In this document: one piece after another, positions 8,031 to 16,194 of the stretch
Numbering within the stretch: position 1 is the stretch's first letter
How the letters are laid out: each line of letters begins with the position of its first letter
Source of the DNA: Balneolaceae bacterium
GTDB lineage: Bacteria; Bacteroidota; Rhodothermia; Balneolales; Balneolaceae
DNA: 64,000 nt
Assembly: GCA_020832415.1 (NCBI GenBank)
Contig: JAFIES010000048.1
Span: 62,001 to 126,000 of the forward strand
Direction: 5' to 3'
Made by a program: the position numbers and the translations under genes
The notes under the pieces: model-generated
The model's database searches: none
Told to the model about the DNA's origin: nothing
What the model saw: only the letters and a program-made list of their open reading frames with translations

Positions 8031-8382
8031 ATGCGCGTTATCAAGTTTTACAGAACTGAATCCGGTAATTGTCCGGTGGAAGATTTTTTGAAGGATCTTC
8101 CCGATAAGCAATCCAAAAAGATTGCCTGGACATTGCGCGTGGTTCGGGATCTGGAACAGGTACCAACGCAATATTTAAAAAAGCTGAAAAGCACGGATGA
8201 TATTTGGGAAGTACGTGCAACCATTGGTAACAACACGTTTCGGCTGCTCGGGTTTTTTTGACGGGCCGGAGTTAATCGTCTTAACCAGTGGATTTGCTAA
8301 AAAGACGAATAAAGTCCCAAAACATGAAATTAAAACCGCTGAAAAGCGGAAACGAGATTATAACCGAAGGAAAGGACAATGA
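8031..8382 (+). pseudogene. higB: HigB/Gp49-like RelE-superfamily toxin interrupted by a +1 frameshift in T7 (cassette 4)
   Basis: The first 76 codons encode a HigB-type toxin start ([18 protein letters not shown], later [19 protein letters not shown]) and then hit TGA. The following frame continues the family without a gap: DGPELIVLTSGFAKKTNKVP, then a basic tail ending KRKRDYNRRKGQ. Removing one T from the seven-T run at 8253-8259 would give an intact toxin of about 116 residues, the normal length. The stop context TTT TGA C resembles the prfB +1 frameshift site. Homopolymer sequencing error, real inactivation, transcript slippage and programmed frameshifting are all possible. The rejoined frame overlaps higA by 4 nt, which shows the downstream part was coding. 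Confidence 0.8.
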
Positions 8383-8660
8383 AAAAGGACGATCTTGAAA
8401 TTTTTATCGATCAAAAGAAAGCTGAAAGCCCGGAGTTTGCCGAAAACTTTGAAGAAGGATATCTGAACTTCAAAATCGGAGTCATTCTTCGTCAGGCTCG
8501 TGAGCAGATGGGGGCAACCCAGGCTGAAGTTGCTGAGAAGCTGAATACTACCAAGTCTGTGATTTCAAGGATGGAAAATCATGCTGAAGACATCAAGCTC
8601 TCCACCCTAACGAAGTATGCAAAGGCATTGGGCAAAAAGGTTAAGCTCGAAATTCAGTAA
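8379..8660 (+). CDS. higA: HigA-like antitoxin, XRE-family helix-turn-helix
   Basis: This 93-residue protein has an XRE-type HTH in its C-terminal half: GVILRQAREQMGATQAEVAE, then the recognition helix around TTKSVISRMEN, and TLTKYAKALGKKVKLEIQ at the end. The N-terminal helix (IDQKKAESPEFAENFEEGYL) is typical of antitoxins that follow Gp49/HigB toxins. Toxin-first order and the 4-nt overlap fit higBA. It should neutralise the toxin and repress the operon. The antitoxin is intact although the toxin frame is broken, the state expected after toxin inactivation. Confidence 0.9.
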   Translation: MKKDDLEIFIDQKKAESPEFAENFEEGYLNFKIGVILRQAREQMGATQAEVAEKLNTTKSVISRMENHAEDIKLSTLTKYAKALGKKVKLEIQ

Positions 8661-8662
8661 AT

Positions 8663-8758
8663 TCAAAACAAAGCAATGTGTTTCCTGCTGACCGGTTCTG
8701 GATTCTTGTTAAAATTCAATATTGGTAGCCCGGCAGCAGAAACACCCAGCCGTTATAC
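8663..8758 (+). repeat. attC-like site 5
   Basis: The left arm GTGTTTCCTGCTGACCGG (8678-8695) pairs with CCGGCAGCAGAAACAC (8730-8745) over 16 bp. C8684 and A8691 are unpaired on the left strand only. The boxes are AAAACAAAG on the left and GTTATAC (8752-8758) on the right. Together with site 2 this gives the strongest structural support for integron attC sites. Confidence 0.75.
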
Positions 8759-8788
8759 AGCCTTAAACCCCATTCAAATTTTTAAAAA

Positions 8789-9829
8789 ATGAAATACATC
8801 AAACTCATACTGATATCTGGTTTATTAATTTTGTTTTCATCATGTGTTGAAGAGCAGAATAACGAGAACAAGTTTGGGGAGTTTTCATTGGTTCCCGCTG
8901 AGTATTCAATTGAGATACCAGACAGCTTTAGCGAGAACTTCATAGGAGGTATAAGAGATATGACAACAGATCTGGAAGGAAACCTGTATTTGGTAGATCA
9001 TCAATCAATGGATGTCAAAAAGTTTGACCGTGAAGGGGAAATGACAAATGTATTTGGATTGGGAAGAGGGAGTGGACCCGGTGAATTTGAAAATCCAATA
9101 TCAGTGGCTGTTGATTCATCGGGAAATGTTTACGTGGCTGACATGTCAAGCAACAGGATAAATATCTTCAATTCTGAAAATGAAGTTATAAATCAATTTA
9201 CCGCTGATTTTGTACCAGCAAGAATTGTCGTGAATGGTAATAAAAGCATTTATCTGATTGGCTTTCCAATGTTTTATGAAGGCGATTTAATTAAGAAATA
9301 CAAGCTTGATGATGAAAATAGATATCAAAAAACAATTTCATTCGGTAAACGGCCCGAAGGAGTGGATAATAGTCTGCTGGCCAGGGCAGGTAATGTGGAT
9401 CTGCTGACCCTGGATTCAAATGGAAATGTATACCACAGCCTCTGGTATCCTTATGAAATCAGAAAATATACACCCAATGGTGAGCTTTTGGATTCTTATA
9501 CCAGAGAAGTTTCTTTTTTTGAAGACCCCCAATTGGATTCAAATGGAATTGTTAGATTTACATCGGGCAGCTGGGGTCTTATGCATTTGGATGGGGATAC
9601 TGTGATCAATCAAATGTTTAAAATAGATGAAAACAGCGAGTGGACGTTTTATTTCGACGTTATAGATTTAAACTTGGGAGAACATATCGGACAAATATCT
9701 GAAGTTGAGACCGATTTACCTTTTAATGGACGATTAACGGCCATAGATAAAGAACAAAATATCTATATAGGTAGAAATTCACCTGAAGTGGAGGTTTTTA
9801 AATATTCCTTTCAATCATTTGTAGATTAA
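8789..9829 (+). CDS. 6-bladed beta-propeller lipoprotein (cassette 5)
   Basis: This 346-residue protein has a lipoprotein signal (LISGLLILFSSC, Cys about 19) and NHL-like repeats. The first blades read NLYLVDHQSMDVKKFDREG and GLGRGSGPGEFENP (near residue 90), followed by NVYVADMSSNRINIFNSENE. It belongs to the same broad family as the protein in cassette 1 but is clearly diverged, so the array did not gain it by recent duplication. An attC-like site ends 30 bp before its start, and the next begins 82 bp after its stop. Function is unknown; binding or surface-scaffold roles are typical guesses for the family. Confidence 0.85.
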   Translation: MKYIKLILISGLLILFSSCVEEQNNENKFGEFSLVPAEYSIEIPDSFSENFIGGIRDMTTDLEGNLYLVDHQSMDVKKFDREGEMTNVFGLGRGSGPGEFENPISVAVDSSGNVYVADMSSNRINIFNSENEVINQFTADFVPARIVVNGNKSIYLIGFPMFYEGDLIKKYKLDDENRYQKTISFGKRPEGVDNSLLARAGNVDLLTLDSNGNVYHSLWYPYEIRKYTPNGELLDSYTREVSFFEDPQLDSNGIVRFTSGSWGLMHLDGDTVINQMFKIDENSEWTFYFDVIDLNLGEHIGQISEVETDLPFNGRLTAIDKEQNIYIGRNSPEVEVFKYSFQSFVD

Positions 9830-9911
9830 ACCAGTCTTTGTGTGAATCAGCTTCTTATTTATTTTTTACTTAAATCTTTCCAGCGATTCACTAAATTACT
9901 TTCGTAGGGCT

Positions 9912-10002
9912 GTAGAACCAAGCAATTCCTGCTGACAGGTCAGCGTTACTTGCTCAACTTTTTAGTTGATTGCCCTTCAGCAGAAATACTAAGCCGTTAA
10001 CG
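9912..10002 (+). repeat. attC-like site 6
   Basis: CTGCTGA (9929-9935) pairs with TCAGCAG (9977-9983), then C9936 is unpaired and AGG (9937-9939) pairs with CCT (9974-9976). An inner hairpin TCAACT/AGTTGA lies in the loop. The boxes are GTAGAAC (9912-9918) and GTTAACG (9996-10002). The right half shares CAGCAGAAATAC..AGCCGTTA with sites 3 and 5. Confidence 0.65.
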
Positions 10003-10053
10003 CACCCTTCTCAAAAACCATAAGCCTCTTATTTTCGTTATCTCACTATGTAT

Positions 10054-10065
10054 TAATTTTGTACA
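10054..10065 (+). promoter_or_regulatory. -7 type promoter element overlapping a TGTACA operator core
   Basis: TAATTTTG (10054-10061) matches the Bacteroidota/Balneolota -7 consensus TAnnTTTG, 37 bp before the antitoxin start. It overlaps TGTACA (10060-10065), the hexamer core that YefM/Phd-type antitoxins are known to recognise. The cassette therefore carries its own autoregulated promoter; the match is seen and the function inferred. Confidence 0.5.
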
Positions 10066-10098
10066 TTATAAATACGTTTAAAAAACTTCCCAATTATT

Positions 10099-10392
10099 AT
10101 GGCCACAGCACGAATTGAATTAGACCAGGATATCCAGCCACTCTCCGAATTCCGAAAACATGCGGCTGATTTCATAGACCGGATCAAAAAACAGAAACGA
10201 TCCATTGTTTTAACACAGCATGGAAAAAGTGCTGCGGTTTTGGTGGATGTATCTGAATATCAGCGAATGGTTGACAAGATCGACTTAATGGAAGAGCTGA
10301 TCGAAGCAGAACGACAAATTGCAAGAGGTGATGTCGTTTCTCATGAGGAAGCGAAAAAACAGATTAAAGAAAACCTTGCTAAGTGGAAATAG
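10099..10392 (+). CDS. Phd/YefM-family antitoxin (cassette 6)
   Basis: This 97-residue protein shows the Phd/YefM fold pattern: IQPLSEFRKHAADFIDRIKK, then the DNA-binding strand-helix RSIVLTQHGKSAAVLVDVSEYQ. A long acidic-basic helical C-terminus (EELIEAERQIARGDVVSHEE) should bind the toxin. It precedes a ParE/RelE toxin and overlaps it by 10 nt. The promoter with a TGTACA core just upstream fits autorepression by this family. This is the last complete cassette of the array. Confidence 0.92.
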   Translation: MATARIELDQDIQPLSEFRKHAADFIDRIKKQKRSIVLTQHGKSAAVLVDVSEYQRMVDKIDLMEELIEAERQIARGDVVSHEEAKKQIKENLAKWK

Positions 10393-10688
10393 TCTGGACC
10401 AATCAGGCACTACAAAAGCTCAATAAGTTTGTCGACTATATCGCCCGGGATGATGTAACCACAGCTGAAAAGTGGGCTTTGAAAGTAATCAAGAAAACTG
10501 ATCAGCTTTTTGAGCAACCAGAATCAGGGCGTATAGTGCCTGAGTATAACGAACCGAATTTACGTGAACTGTTATTTGGAAACTATCGGGTGATTTACCG
10601 GATACGTAAAGAAGAGCACACGATCTATATTCAGGCTGTGTGGCATGTCAGGCAGGAGCCACCTAAATCGAGTGCGGGGTTGCGTTAA
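10383..10688 (+). CDS. RelE/ParE-family toxin (cassette 6)
   Basis: This 101-residue toxin starts with GTG inside the antitoxin frame and reads MEIVWTNQALQKLNKFVDYI. It continues with the family helix pair, LFEQPESGRIVPEYNEPNLRE and the C-terminal strands LLFGNYRVIYRIRKEEHTIYI. The late segment (AVWHVRQEPPK) is typical of ParE proteins. ParE toxins inhibit DNA gyrase whereas RelE relatives cut mRNA on the ribosome; sequence alone favours ParE-type weakly. The frame looks intact. Confidence 0.9.
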   Translation: MEIVWTNQALQKLNKFVDYIARDDVTTAEKWALKVIKKTDQLFEQPESGRIVPEYNEPNLRELLFGNYRVIYRIRKEEHTIYIQAVWHVRQEPPKSSAGLR

Positions 10689-10736
10689 AGAGCTTTTCGT
10701 GCAGACCCATTGGATATCATTAACTCATAACAGCGC

Positions 10737-10790
10737 CTCATAAACCAAGCAATTCAACCGGACCCGTTTGCGGAGATCCATTATGCAAAT
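10737..10790 (+). repeat. degenerate attC-like half-site at the end of the array
   Basis: CATAAACCAAGCAATTCAACC repeats the opening of site 6 (GAACCAAGCAATTC), but no matching right arm follows. A second direct copy of TGCAAATTCAACC occurs at 10784-10796. The end of the array appears truncated before gltX. The remaining intergenic stretch to 10872 shows no gene. Confidence 0.35.
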
Positions 10791-10872
10791 TCAACCTATA
10801 CATTACCGAGGACATTCATTAAAAAGCATTGGAGCACAGTGAAGAAATTTTTGGCGTCAAGCCCGGATTGTC

Positions 10873-12360
10873 TCACCCGAGCTTCTTCAGTGCCGTATCA
10901 ATTCTTCTGAGTACAGTTTCTTTCTCAAGCAGTTCCATAGATGTAAAGAGATCGGGGCCAAATCCCTGACCGGTTACGGCAATACGCAGAGGCATCATCA
11001 GTTTGCCGAATCCCACGCCATGTTCGTTGATCACCTCTTCAAGTTTTGACTTGAGGGTGGCTGCTTCGAACTCTTCTTCCGATAGATCAGATATTCGTGA
11101 TTGATAATCAGAGACAAGCCCTGCGCTGTCATCTCCCCACTTTTTCAGTGCTTTTTCATCATATTCAGAGGGATCTTCAAAGAAGAATATGCCCATGGTG
11201 ATCAGTTCTTCAACTTTACTCACACGCTCTTTTACCAGGCCGATAGCTTTTGCAAGTTTCTCATCATCTGCTTCCAGAATCTGTTTGTTATCAGTAATCT
11301 CTTTTACTCGTTTTGCAAGCTGATGATTGGATTGCTCCCTCAGGTAGATTTCGTTGTACCAGAGTAACTTTTTATGGTTGAAAACGGCTCCGCCTTTGCT
11401 CACACGATCGAGTGTGAAGAGCCTGCACAGGTCGGGCATGGAGTGGATTTCACTGTCATCGCCGGGGCTCCATCCCAGAAAGGCGAGAAAATTTACCAGC
11501 GCTTCAGGTTCGTAATTTTGTTCGATGTAATCTTTTGTGTTGATGGGAATGCCTTCAGATTCTGCTTTCCGTTTCGAAAGTTTGCCGCCACTGGGCGACA
11601 TGATAAGCGGAAGATGTGCCATTTTGGGGGGCTCCCAGCCAAAAGCCTGATAAAGTAAAATATGCTTCGGAGTACTGCTGAGCCACTCCTCACCACGAAT
11701 CACATGCGAAATTTTCATCAGATGATCGTCCACCACATTGGCCAGGTGGTAGGTTGGCATTCCGTCTGATTTTAGTAAAACCTGATCATCCAACCCTTTC
11801 GATTCAAATGAAACATGCCCGCGGATCAGATCTTCGAACCGGATGGTTTCCCGGCGTGGCACTTTAAGACGAACTACATGCTCTGCACCTTCATCCAGAA
11901 GTTTTTGAACCTCATCCTGTGGCAGGGTCAGGCTGTTTTTCATTGACTGACGGGTGATAGAGTCGTACTTGGGAGATGGATTGCCCGATTTCTGAAGCCG
12001 TTCCCGCATCTGATCGAGCTCTTCGGTAGTATCGAAGGCGTAATAAGCCATACCTTTTTCGATCAGCTTCTCGGCATATGTTTTGTAGAGTTCTTTTCGC
12101 TCACTCTGCCTGTATGGACCAAACTCTCCGGGGTTTTGGGGTCCTTCATCCACCTCAATACCGCTCCACTCAAGAGAGGAGATAATATCTTGTTCAGCAT
12201 TTTCTACGTAGCGGTTTTGGTCGGTATCTTCAATTCTCAGTACAAAATCACCCCGGTGATGGCGGGCAAAAAGGTAATTGTAGAGGGCGGTTCTGAGGCC
12301 GCCAATGTGTAAAAATCCTGTAGGTGAGGGGGCAAATCGAACGCGAACGTTTTCTTCCAT
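10873..12360 (-). CDS. gltX: glutamate--tRNA ligase
   Basis: This 495-residue class I aminoacyl-tRNA synthetase charges tRNA-Glu, and in bacteria without GlnRS also tRNA-Gln. The HIGH-type motif is PSPTGFLHIGG (His18) and the KMSKS-type motif is GGKLSKRK (260-265). LRIEDTDQNR (41-50) and the IRGEEWLSSTPKH segment are also typical, and the C-terminal half is the helical anticodon-binding domain. Length matches the family. It is transcribed alone, with its 3' end facing the end of the cassette array. Confidence 0.97.
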   Translation of the reverse strand: MEENVRVRFAPSPTGFLHIGGLRTALYNYLFARHHRGDFVLRIEDTDQNRYVENAEQDIISSLEWSGIEVDEGPQNPGEFGPYRQSERKELYKTYAEKLIEKGMAYYAFDTTEELDQMRERLQKSGNPSPKYDSITRQSMKNSLTLPQDEVQKLLDEGAEHVVRLKVPRRETIRFEDLIRGHVSFESKGLDDQVLLKSDGMPTYHLANVVDDHLMKISHVIRGEEWLSSTPKHILLYQAFGWEPPKMAHLPLIMSPSGGKLSKRKAESEGIPINTKDYIEQNYEPEALVNFLAFLGWSPGDDSEIHSMPDLCRLFTLDRVSKGGAVFNHKKLLWYNEIYLREQSNHQLAKRVKEITDNKQILEADDEKLAKAIGLVKERVSKVEELITMGIFFFEDPSEYDEKALKKWGDDSAGLVSDYQSRISDLSEEEFEAATLKSKLEEVINEHGVGFGKLMMPLRIAVTGQGFGPDLFTSMELLEKETVLRRIDTALKKLG

Positions 12361-12512
12361 TATAAATCGAGTCTCTTAGTAAGTTTTTATTACAGATTTT
12401 AAAAATACGGGGATTTCAGTTCGAAGGCTAATCAATGTTGCCGGCTTGTTTTGGAATGATGAATGGATTGTTTTTTGTACATTGAGTAATCACTGAATAA
12501 AATTACATTTCC

Positions 12513-13235
12513 ATGGTCTATGCACGCATCCTGCTCTACCTCTCTTTTGCAGTAACCATCACATTCATATTTTCTGGCTACGGATATCAATGGGATATAT
12601 GGTCATTGGGACTTGCATTTACACTGCTTCGATACAGCGCGTATGGCGCTATTGGAATTGCCGTTATAAGTTTGATTTCAATCTGGTTCCTGCGAAAATC
12701 CCGTGCCAGGGCCATTGCATATGTGGTAATCGCTTTTCTCTTTACCGGGATAATTAGCGGTACGGCACTCTACTGGCAGCATCGCGCGCAATCCGTTCCG
12801 CCCATACACGATATCACCACCGATTTTGACAATCCCCCCGAATTTTCTGCTATGGTAAGGCTTCGGGCTGATGCACCCAATCCTCATGAATATAATGCAG
12901 AACAGGCTTCTTCACAGAGGGATGCGTATCCAAATATTGAACCGGTTATTATCAATCATGATCTTCAGGAAGTGATGGATGCAGCTGTGATGATTGTCAC
13001 ACAGAGAGGCTGGGAGCTGGTTGCCATAAACCGCAATGAAGGCAGAATCGAAGCAACAGAAAAGCTGGCCTGGTTTGGGTTTAAGGATGATGTAGTACTT
13101 CGCTTCACGGAACTGGAAGATGGCGAAACAAGAGTTGATATGCGATCGAAATCGCGCGTAGGGCGAAGTGATGTTGGAGTTAATGCCCGGAGAATAAATA
13201 ACTTTTTAAGAGATCTCGACATGGTTTTTAACTAA
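12513..13235 (+). CDS. DUF1499 family membrane protein
   Basis: This 240-residue protein has three predicted membrane helices (about 5-24, 36-62 and 70-90). The C-terminal soluble domain begins with the DUF1499 hallmark PPIHDITTDFDNPPEF. It continues with VMDAAVMIVTQRGWELVAIN, FGFKDDVVLRFTE and TRVDMRSKSRVGRSDVGVNA, all usual in DUF1499. Function of the family is unknown. The gene stands alone, divergent from gltX and 133 bp upstream of the S9 peptidase gene; a shared transcript is possible but not shown. Confidence 0.88.
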   Translation: MVYARILLYLSFAVTITFIFSGYGYQWDIWSLGLAFTLLRYSAYGAIGIAVISLISIWFLRKSRARAIAYVVIAFLFTGIISGTALYWQHRAQSVPPIHDITTDFDNPPEFSAMVRLRADAPNPHEYNAEQASSQRDAYPNIEPVIINHDLQEVMDAAVMIVTQRGWELVAINRNEGRIEATEKLAWFGFKDDVVLRFTELEDGETRVDMRSKSRVGRSDVGVNARRINNFLRDLDMVFN

Positions 13236-13368
13236 AAGCCATCTCTATCAAAAATAGCTGTTTAAAAATTGCTTATACACCAATCGTTTTTACCGAAATT
13301 AATTTGTTTAAAAAAACAAATCTCGGTTAATTGTTGCCATTATTCATTCAATTAAAACTCTCTGTACC

Positions 13369-15810
13369 ATGCGAAACCTAAGGCTGCTGCTTACAATTGC
13401 TATACTCTTTTCTTTCACAAATCTTACGTATTCACAGGATACATATCAGCAACCCTCTCAAGAGCTGATTGATCTTGTTGATGGTGCCCGTAATCCATCG
13501 GTCAGTTTTTCGCCGGACCGATCCACACTGCTTCTGCAGGATGTGCCTTCTTTCCCATCCATCGCCGAGATGGCTCAGCCGGAGCTGAGGCTGGCCGGCA
13601 TAAGAATCAATCCGAATACAAATGGGCCAAGCCGCCCTGGATATGTAACCGGCTTCACCCTTCGTGACATGGAGACCGGAGAAGATCGTGTTGTAACTGG
13701 TCTGCCCGGTGATCCTGTAATCACAAATGTAAGCTGGTCGCCCACCGGTTCTCATATCGCTTTTTTACTGAACACCGATCACGCTCTCGAACTTTGGATG
13801 GTTGATGTGGAAAGTGCTTCTGCAGGCAAACTTGCAGATGGTTCGGTGAATAACACCTATTACGGTTCGCCATTCAGCTGGACCCGGGATGGCGATGCCC
13901 TGATTGTACAGATGATACCGGATGAAAGGGGAGATGTGCCTCAGGAAAGTATGGTGCCAACCGGGCCTGTAATCCAGGAGAGCCTTGGCGAAGCAAGGCC
14001 GGCGCGCACCTACCAGGACTTGCTGCAGAACAGCCACGATGAAGAACTTTTTGATTACTATTTTACATCGCAGCTGACGGAAATAACACTTGAAGGAGCT
14101 GTTCGTAAACTGGGTGAGCCCGCTATTTACCGATCCGTATCGCTCTCACCGGATGGGAATTATTTGCTCGTAAACAGAACGGAGCGCCCCTATTCCTATC
14201 GTGTTCCTGCTTTCCGTTTTCCGCAAAATATCCAGGTTTGGGACCGGGACGGAAACCTCCTACATCCTTTCGCTGAACTGCCGCTGGCTGACCGTGTTCC
14301 GATTGCCTTTTCTGCCACAACCGAGGGCCCGCGTTCCGTAAGCTGGCGGAATGATGCACCCTCAACTCTAAGCTGGGTAGAAGCACTGGATGGTGGTGAT
14401 CCATCCGTTGAGGTTGATTACAGGGACAGGGTTTTAACACTTGACGCCCCGTTTACGGGAGAACCGGTTCAGCATATTGATCTTGAATATCGATATTCCG
14501 GATTGCAGTGGAGTGAGGATGGATTTGCACTTGTTACTGAATTTTGGAGAGATGACCGCCATCTGAGAACCTGGAAAATCAATCCGGATGATCCCTCAGC
14601 AGAAACGCAGCTGGTTATGGACCGATCAACGGAGGACAGATATAACGATCACGGTTCACCTCAAATGAGGCGTTCACAGTTTGGTACCTGGGTATTGAAT
14701 ACAGTGGATGGCGGAGAGTCGTTACTTATGACAGGGATTGGCGCTACCCCGGAAGGAAACCGGCCGTTTTTATCCATATACAATCTCGAAACAAAGGAAT
14801 CAACAGAACTCTGGCGCTCAGAAAGCCCCTATTACGAAATGATTGTAACCCTGCTTGAGGACGATGGTTCAAAGTTTATCACCCGCCGCGAATCAGTAGA
14901 TATACAGCCAAACTTTTTTATTCGGGATATTGAAACGGATGAGCTGGAGCAACTTACATTTTTTGATCACCCAACACCTCAGCTCAGGGATGTGCACAAA
15001 GAGTTTATACAGTATGAGCGGGCTGATGGTGTTCAGCTTTCGGCTACACTTTATCTGCCACCCGGTTATGAAAAAGAACGCGATGGCAAGCTGCCCGTGC
15101 TTGTATGGGCATACCCGAGAGAATTCCGCAGTGCCGATGCAGCTGGTCAGGTTGCAGATTCTCCCTATCGTTTTGCCGGGATGAGCCACTGGGGCCCTCA
15201 CTTTGCCCTTACCTTGGGCTTTGCAGTGGTTGAAAACGCAACAATGCCAATTGTTGGCGAAGGTGATGAAAACCCGAATGATACGTTTGTTGAGCAGCTC
15301 ATATTTAGCGCAGAAGCTGTACTTTATGAACTTGAAAATCGTGGTGTGGGAGATCGTACACGTGCAGCCATTGGAGGCCATAGCTATGGAGCATTTATGA
15401 CTGCAAACCTTCTTGCACACTCAAGGATATTCAGAGCCGGCATTGCACGAAGCGGAGCCTTCAACCGAACGCTGACTCCATTTGGTTTCCAGGCAGAGCC
15501 GAGAAATTTCTGGGAATCATCGGAGATTTATCTGAGTATGTCGCCATTTATGCATGCTGATGGAATTAAAGATCCCATTCTGTTTATTCACGGAGCGGAG
15601 GATAACAACTCAGGAACTTTCCCAATGCAAAGCGAGCGAATGTATGCTGCTGTGAGTGGCCTTGGAGGTGTAGCCCGGCTTGTGATGCTGCCTGAAGAGA
15701 GCCACGGTTACCGCGCAAGAGAATCGGTGCTTCATATGTTGTACGAGCAGTCGGAATGGCTGAACCGTTACGTGAAAAATGCAGAAGAGATAACAGTTGA
15801 AGCTGAATAA
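13369..15810 (+). CDS. secreted S9-family (prolyl oligopeptidase-like) serine peptidase
   Basis: This 813-residue protein has a signal peptide (about 1-22, ending NLTYSQ), a long beta-propeller region (about 60-540) and an alpha/beta-hydrolase domain. The catalytic serine is Ser672 in GGHSYGAFM. The Asp is in the FIHGAEDNNSGTF segment and the His in EESHGYRARES. The arrangement resembles glutamyl endopeptidase-like S9 peptidases of plants and Bacteroidota. It probably cleaves peptides in the periplasm, and substrate specificity cannot be stated. The gene is monocistronic and followed by a dispersed palindromic repeat. Confidence 0.93.
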   Translation: MRNLRLLLTIAILFSFTNLTYSQDTYQQPSQELIDLVDGARNPSVSFSPDRSTLLLQDVPSFPSIAEMAQPELRLAGIRINPNTNGPSRPGYVTGFTLRDMETGEDRVVTGLPGDPVITNVSWSPTGSHIAFLLNTDHALELWMVDVESASAGKLADGSVNNTYYGSPFSWTRDGDALIVQMIPDERGDVPQESMVPTGPVIQESLGEARPARTYQDLLQNSHDEELFDYYFTSQLTEITLEGAVRKLGEPAIYRSVSLSPDGNYLLVNRTERPYSYRVPAFRFPQNIQVWDRDGNLLHPFAELPLADRVPIAFSATTEGPRSVSWRNDAPSTLSWVEALDGGDPSVEVDYRDRVLTLDAPFTGEPVQHIDLEYRYSGLQWSEDGFALVTEFWRDDRHLRTWKINPDDPSAETQLVMDRSTEDRYNDHGSPQMRRSQFGTWVLNTVDGGESLLMTGIGATPEGNRPFLSIYNLETKESTELWRSESPYYEMIVTLLEDDGSKFITRRESVDIQPNFFIRDIETDELEQLTFFDHPTPQLRDVHKEFIQYERADGVQLSATLYLPPGYEKERDGKLPVLVWAYPREFRSADAAGQVADSPYRFAGMSHWGPHFALTLGFAVVENATMPIVGEGDENPNDTFVEQLIFSAEAVLYELENRGVGDRTRAAIGGHSYGAFMTANLLAHSRIFRAGIARSGAFNRTLTPFGFQAEPRNFWESSEIYLSMSPFMHADGIKDPILFIHGAEDNNSGTFPMQSERMYAAVSGLGGVARLVMLPEESHGYRARESVLHMLYEQSEWLNRYVKNAEEITVEAE

Positions 15811-15950
15811 TTTTTCGGCTGCTCCCTTTTTCTCACTCTGCAGAAACGGTATTATGATTACACAAAAACGATAAGTTTTCGAATCAGAAAACAGATCAAA
15901 TCTTTATAATTTGAGTTTGATTCAAAATATGTCGAATAGTATCGATGAAA

Positions 15951-16135
15951 GTCCCCTCCTTTCCAAGTCTCTTTTGATCCCGAGACTTCGGGGGAGGGCT
16001 CATTTTTTGGACGCGAAGCGAATTTAGGGGTGGTTTAATCATGGAATTGTCCAAGTCATAAACTCAAGATCCTAAGGCTACCTCCCCTGTCCCCTCCTTA
16101 CACAGGAGGGGTCATCTTTTGAACGCGAAGCGAAA
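15951..16135. repeat. dispersed palindromic intergenic repeat, copy 1
   Basis: The element holds TCCCGAGACTTCGGGGGAGG with its palindromic core, then CGCGAAGCGA. It ends with the inverted pair CCCCTCCTTA/AGGAGGGG. It shares long identical blocks in the same order with the copy near 53.2-53.4 kb; the centre is divergent. No reading frame is evident. It fills most of the gap between the peptidase and VOC genes. Confidence 0.75.
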
Positions 16136-16194
16136 CGCAATAATCAACACTTAACAATCGAAGTCAGGTTTTTAATTAATAGCTTAGAAGTTTC

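Larger units (their letters stand above)
5189..10790 (+). mobile_element. integron-like cassette array without visible integrase (CALIN candidate)
   Basis: Six complete attC-like sites and one degenerate half-site, all in the same direction, separate small units whose genes all read on the plus strand. Each complete site ends in a GTTA-type box (GTTATAA, GTTATAC, GTTATTT, GTTATGT, GTTATAC, GTTAACG). Most have arms that pair imperfectly, with one or two unpaired bases on one side only, which is the hallmark of folded attC sites. The units carry toxin-antitoxin pairs and beta-propeller lipoproteins; TA pairs are well-known stabilising cargo of sedentary chromosomal integrons. No intI integrase lies within the window. 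The array is bounded by the TonB receptor operon on the left and gltX on the right. Confidence 0.72.

Noticed and set aside
14893..15420. Long open frame on the minus strand inside the S9 peptidase gene
   Set aside because: It opposes a well-supported gene with catalytic motifs, and its product is Cys/His-rich without a recognisable pattern; it is a shadow frame.
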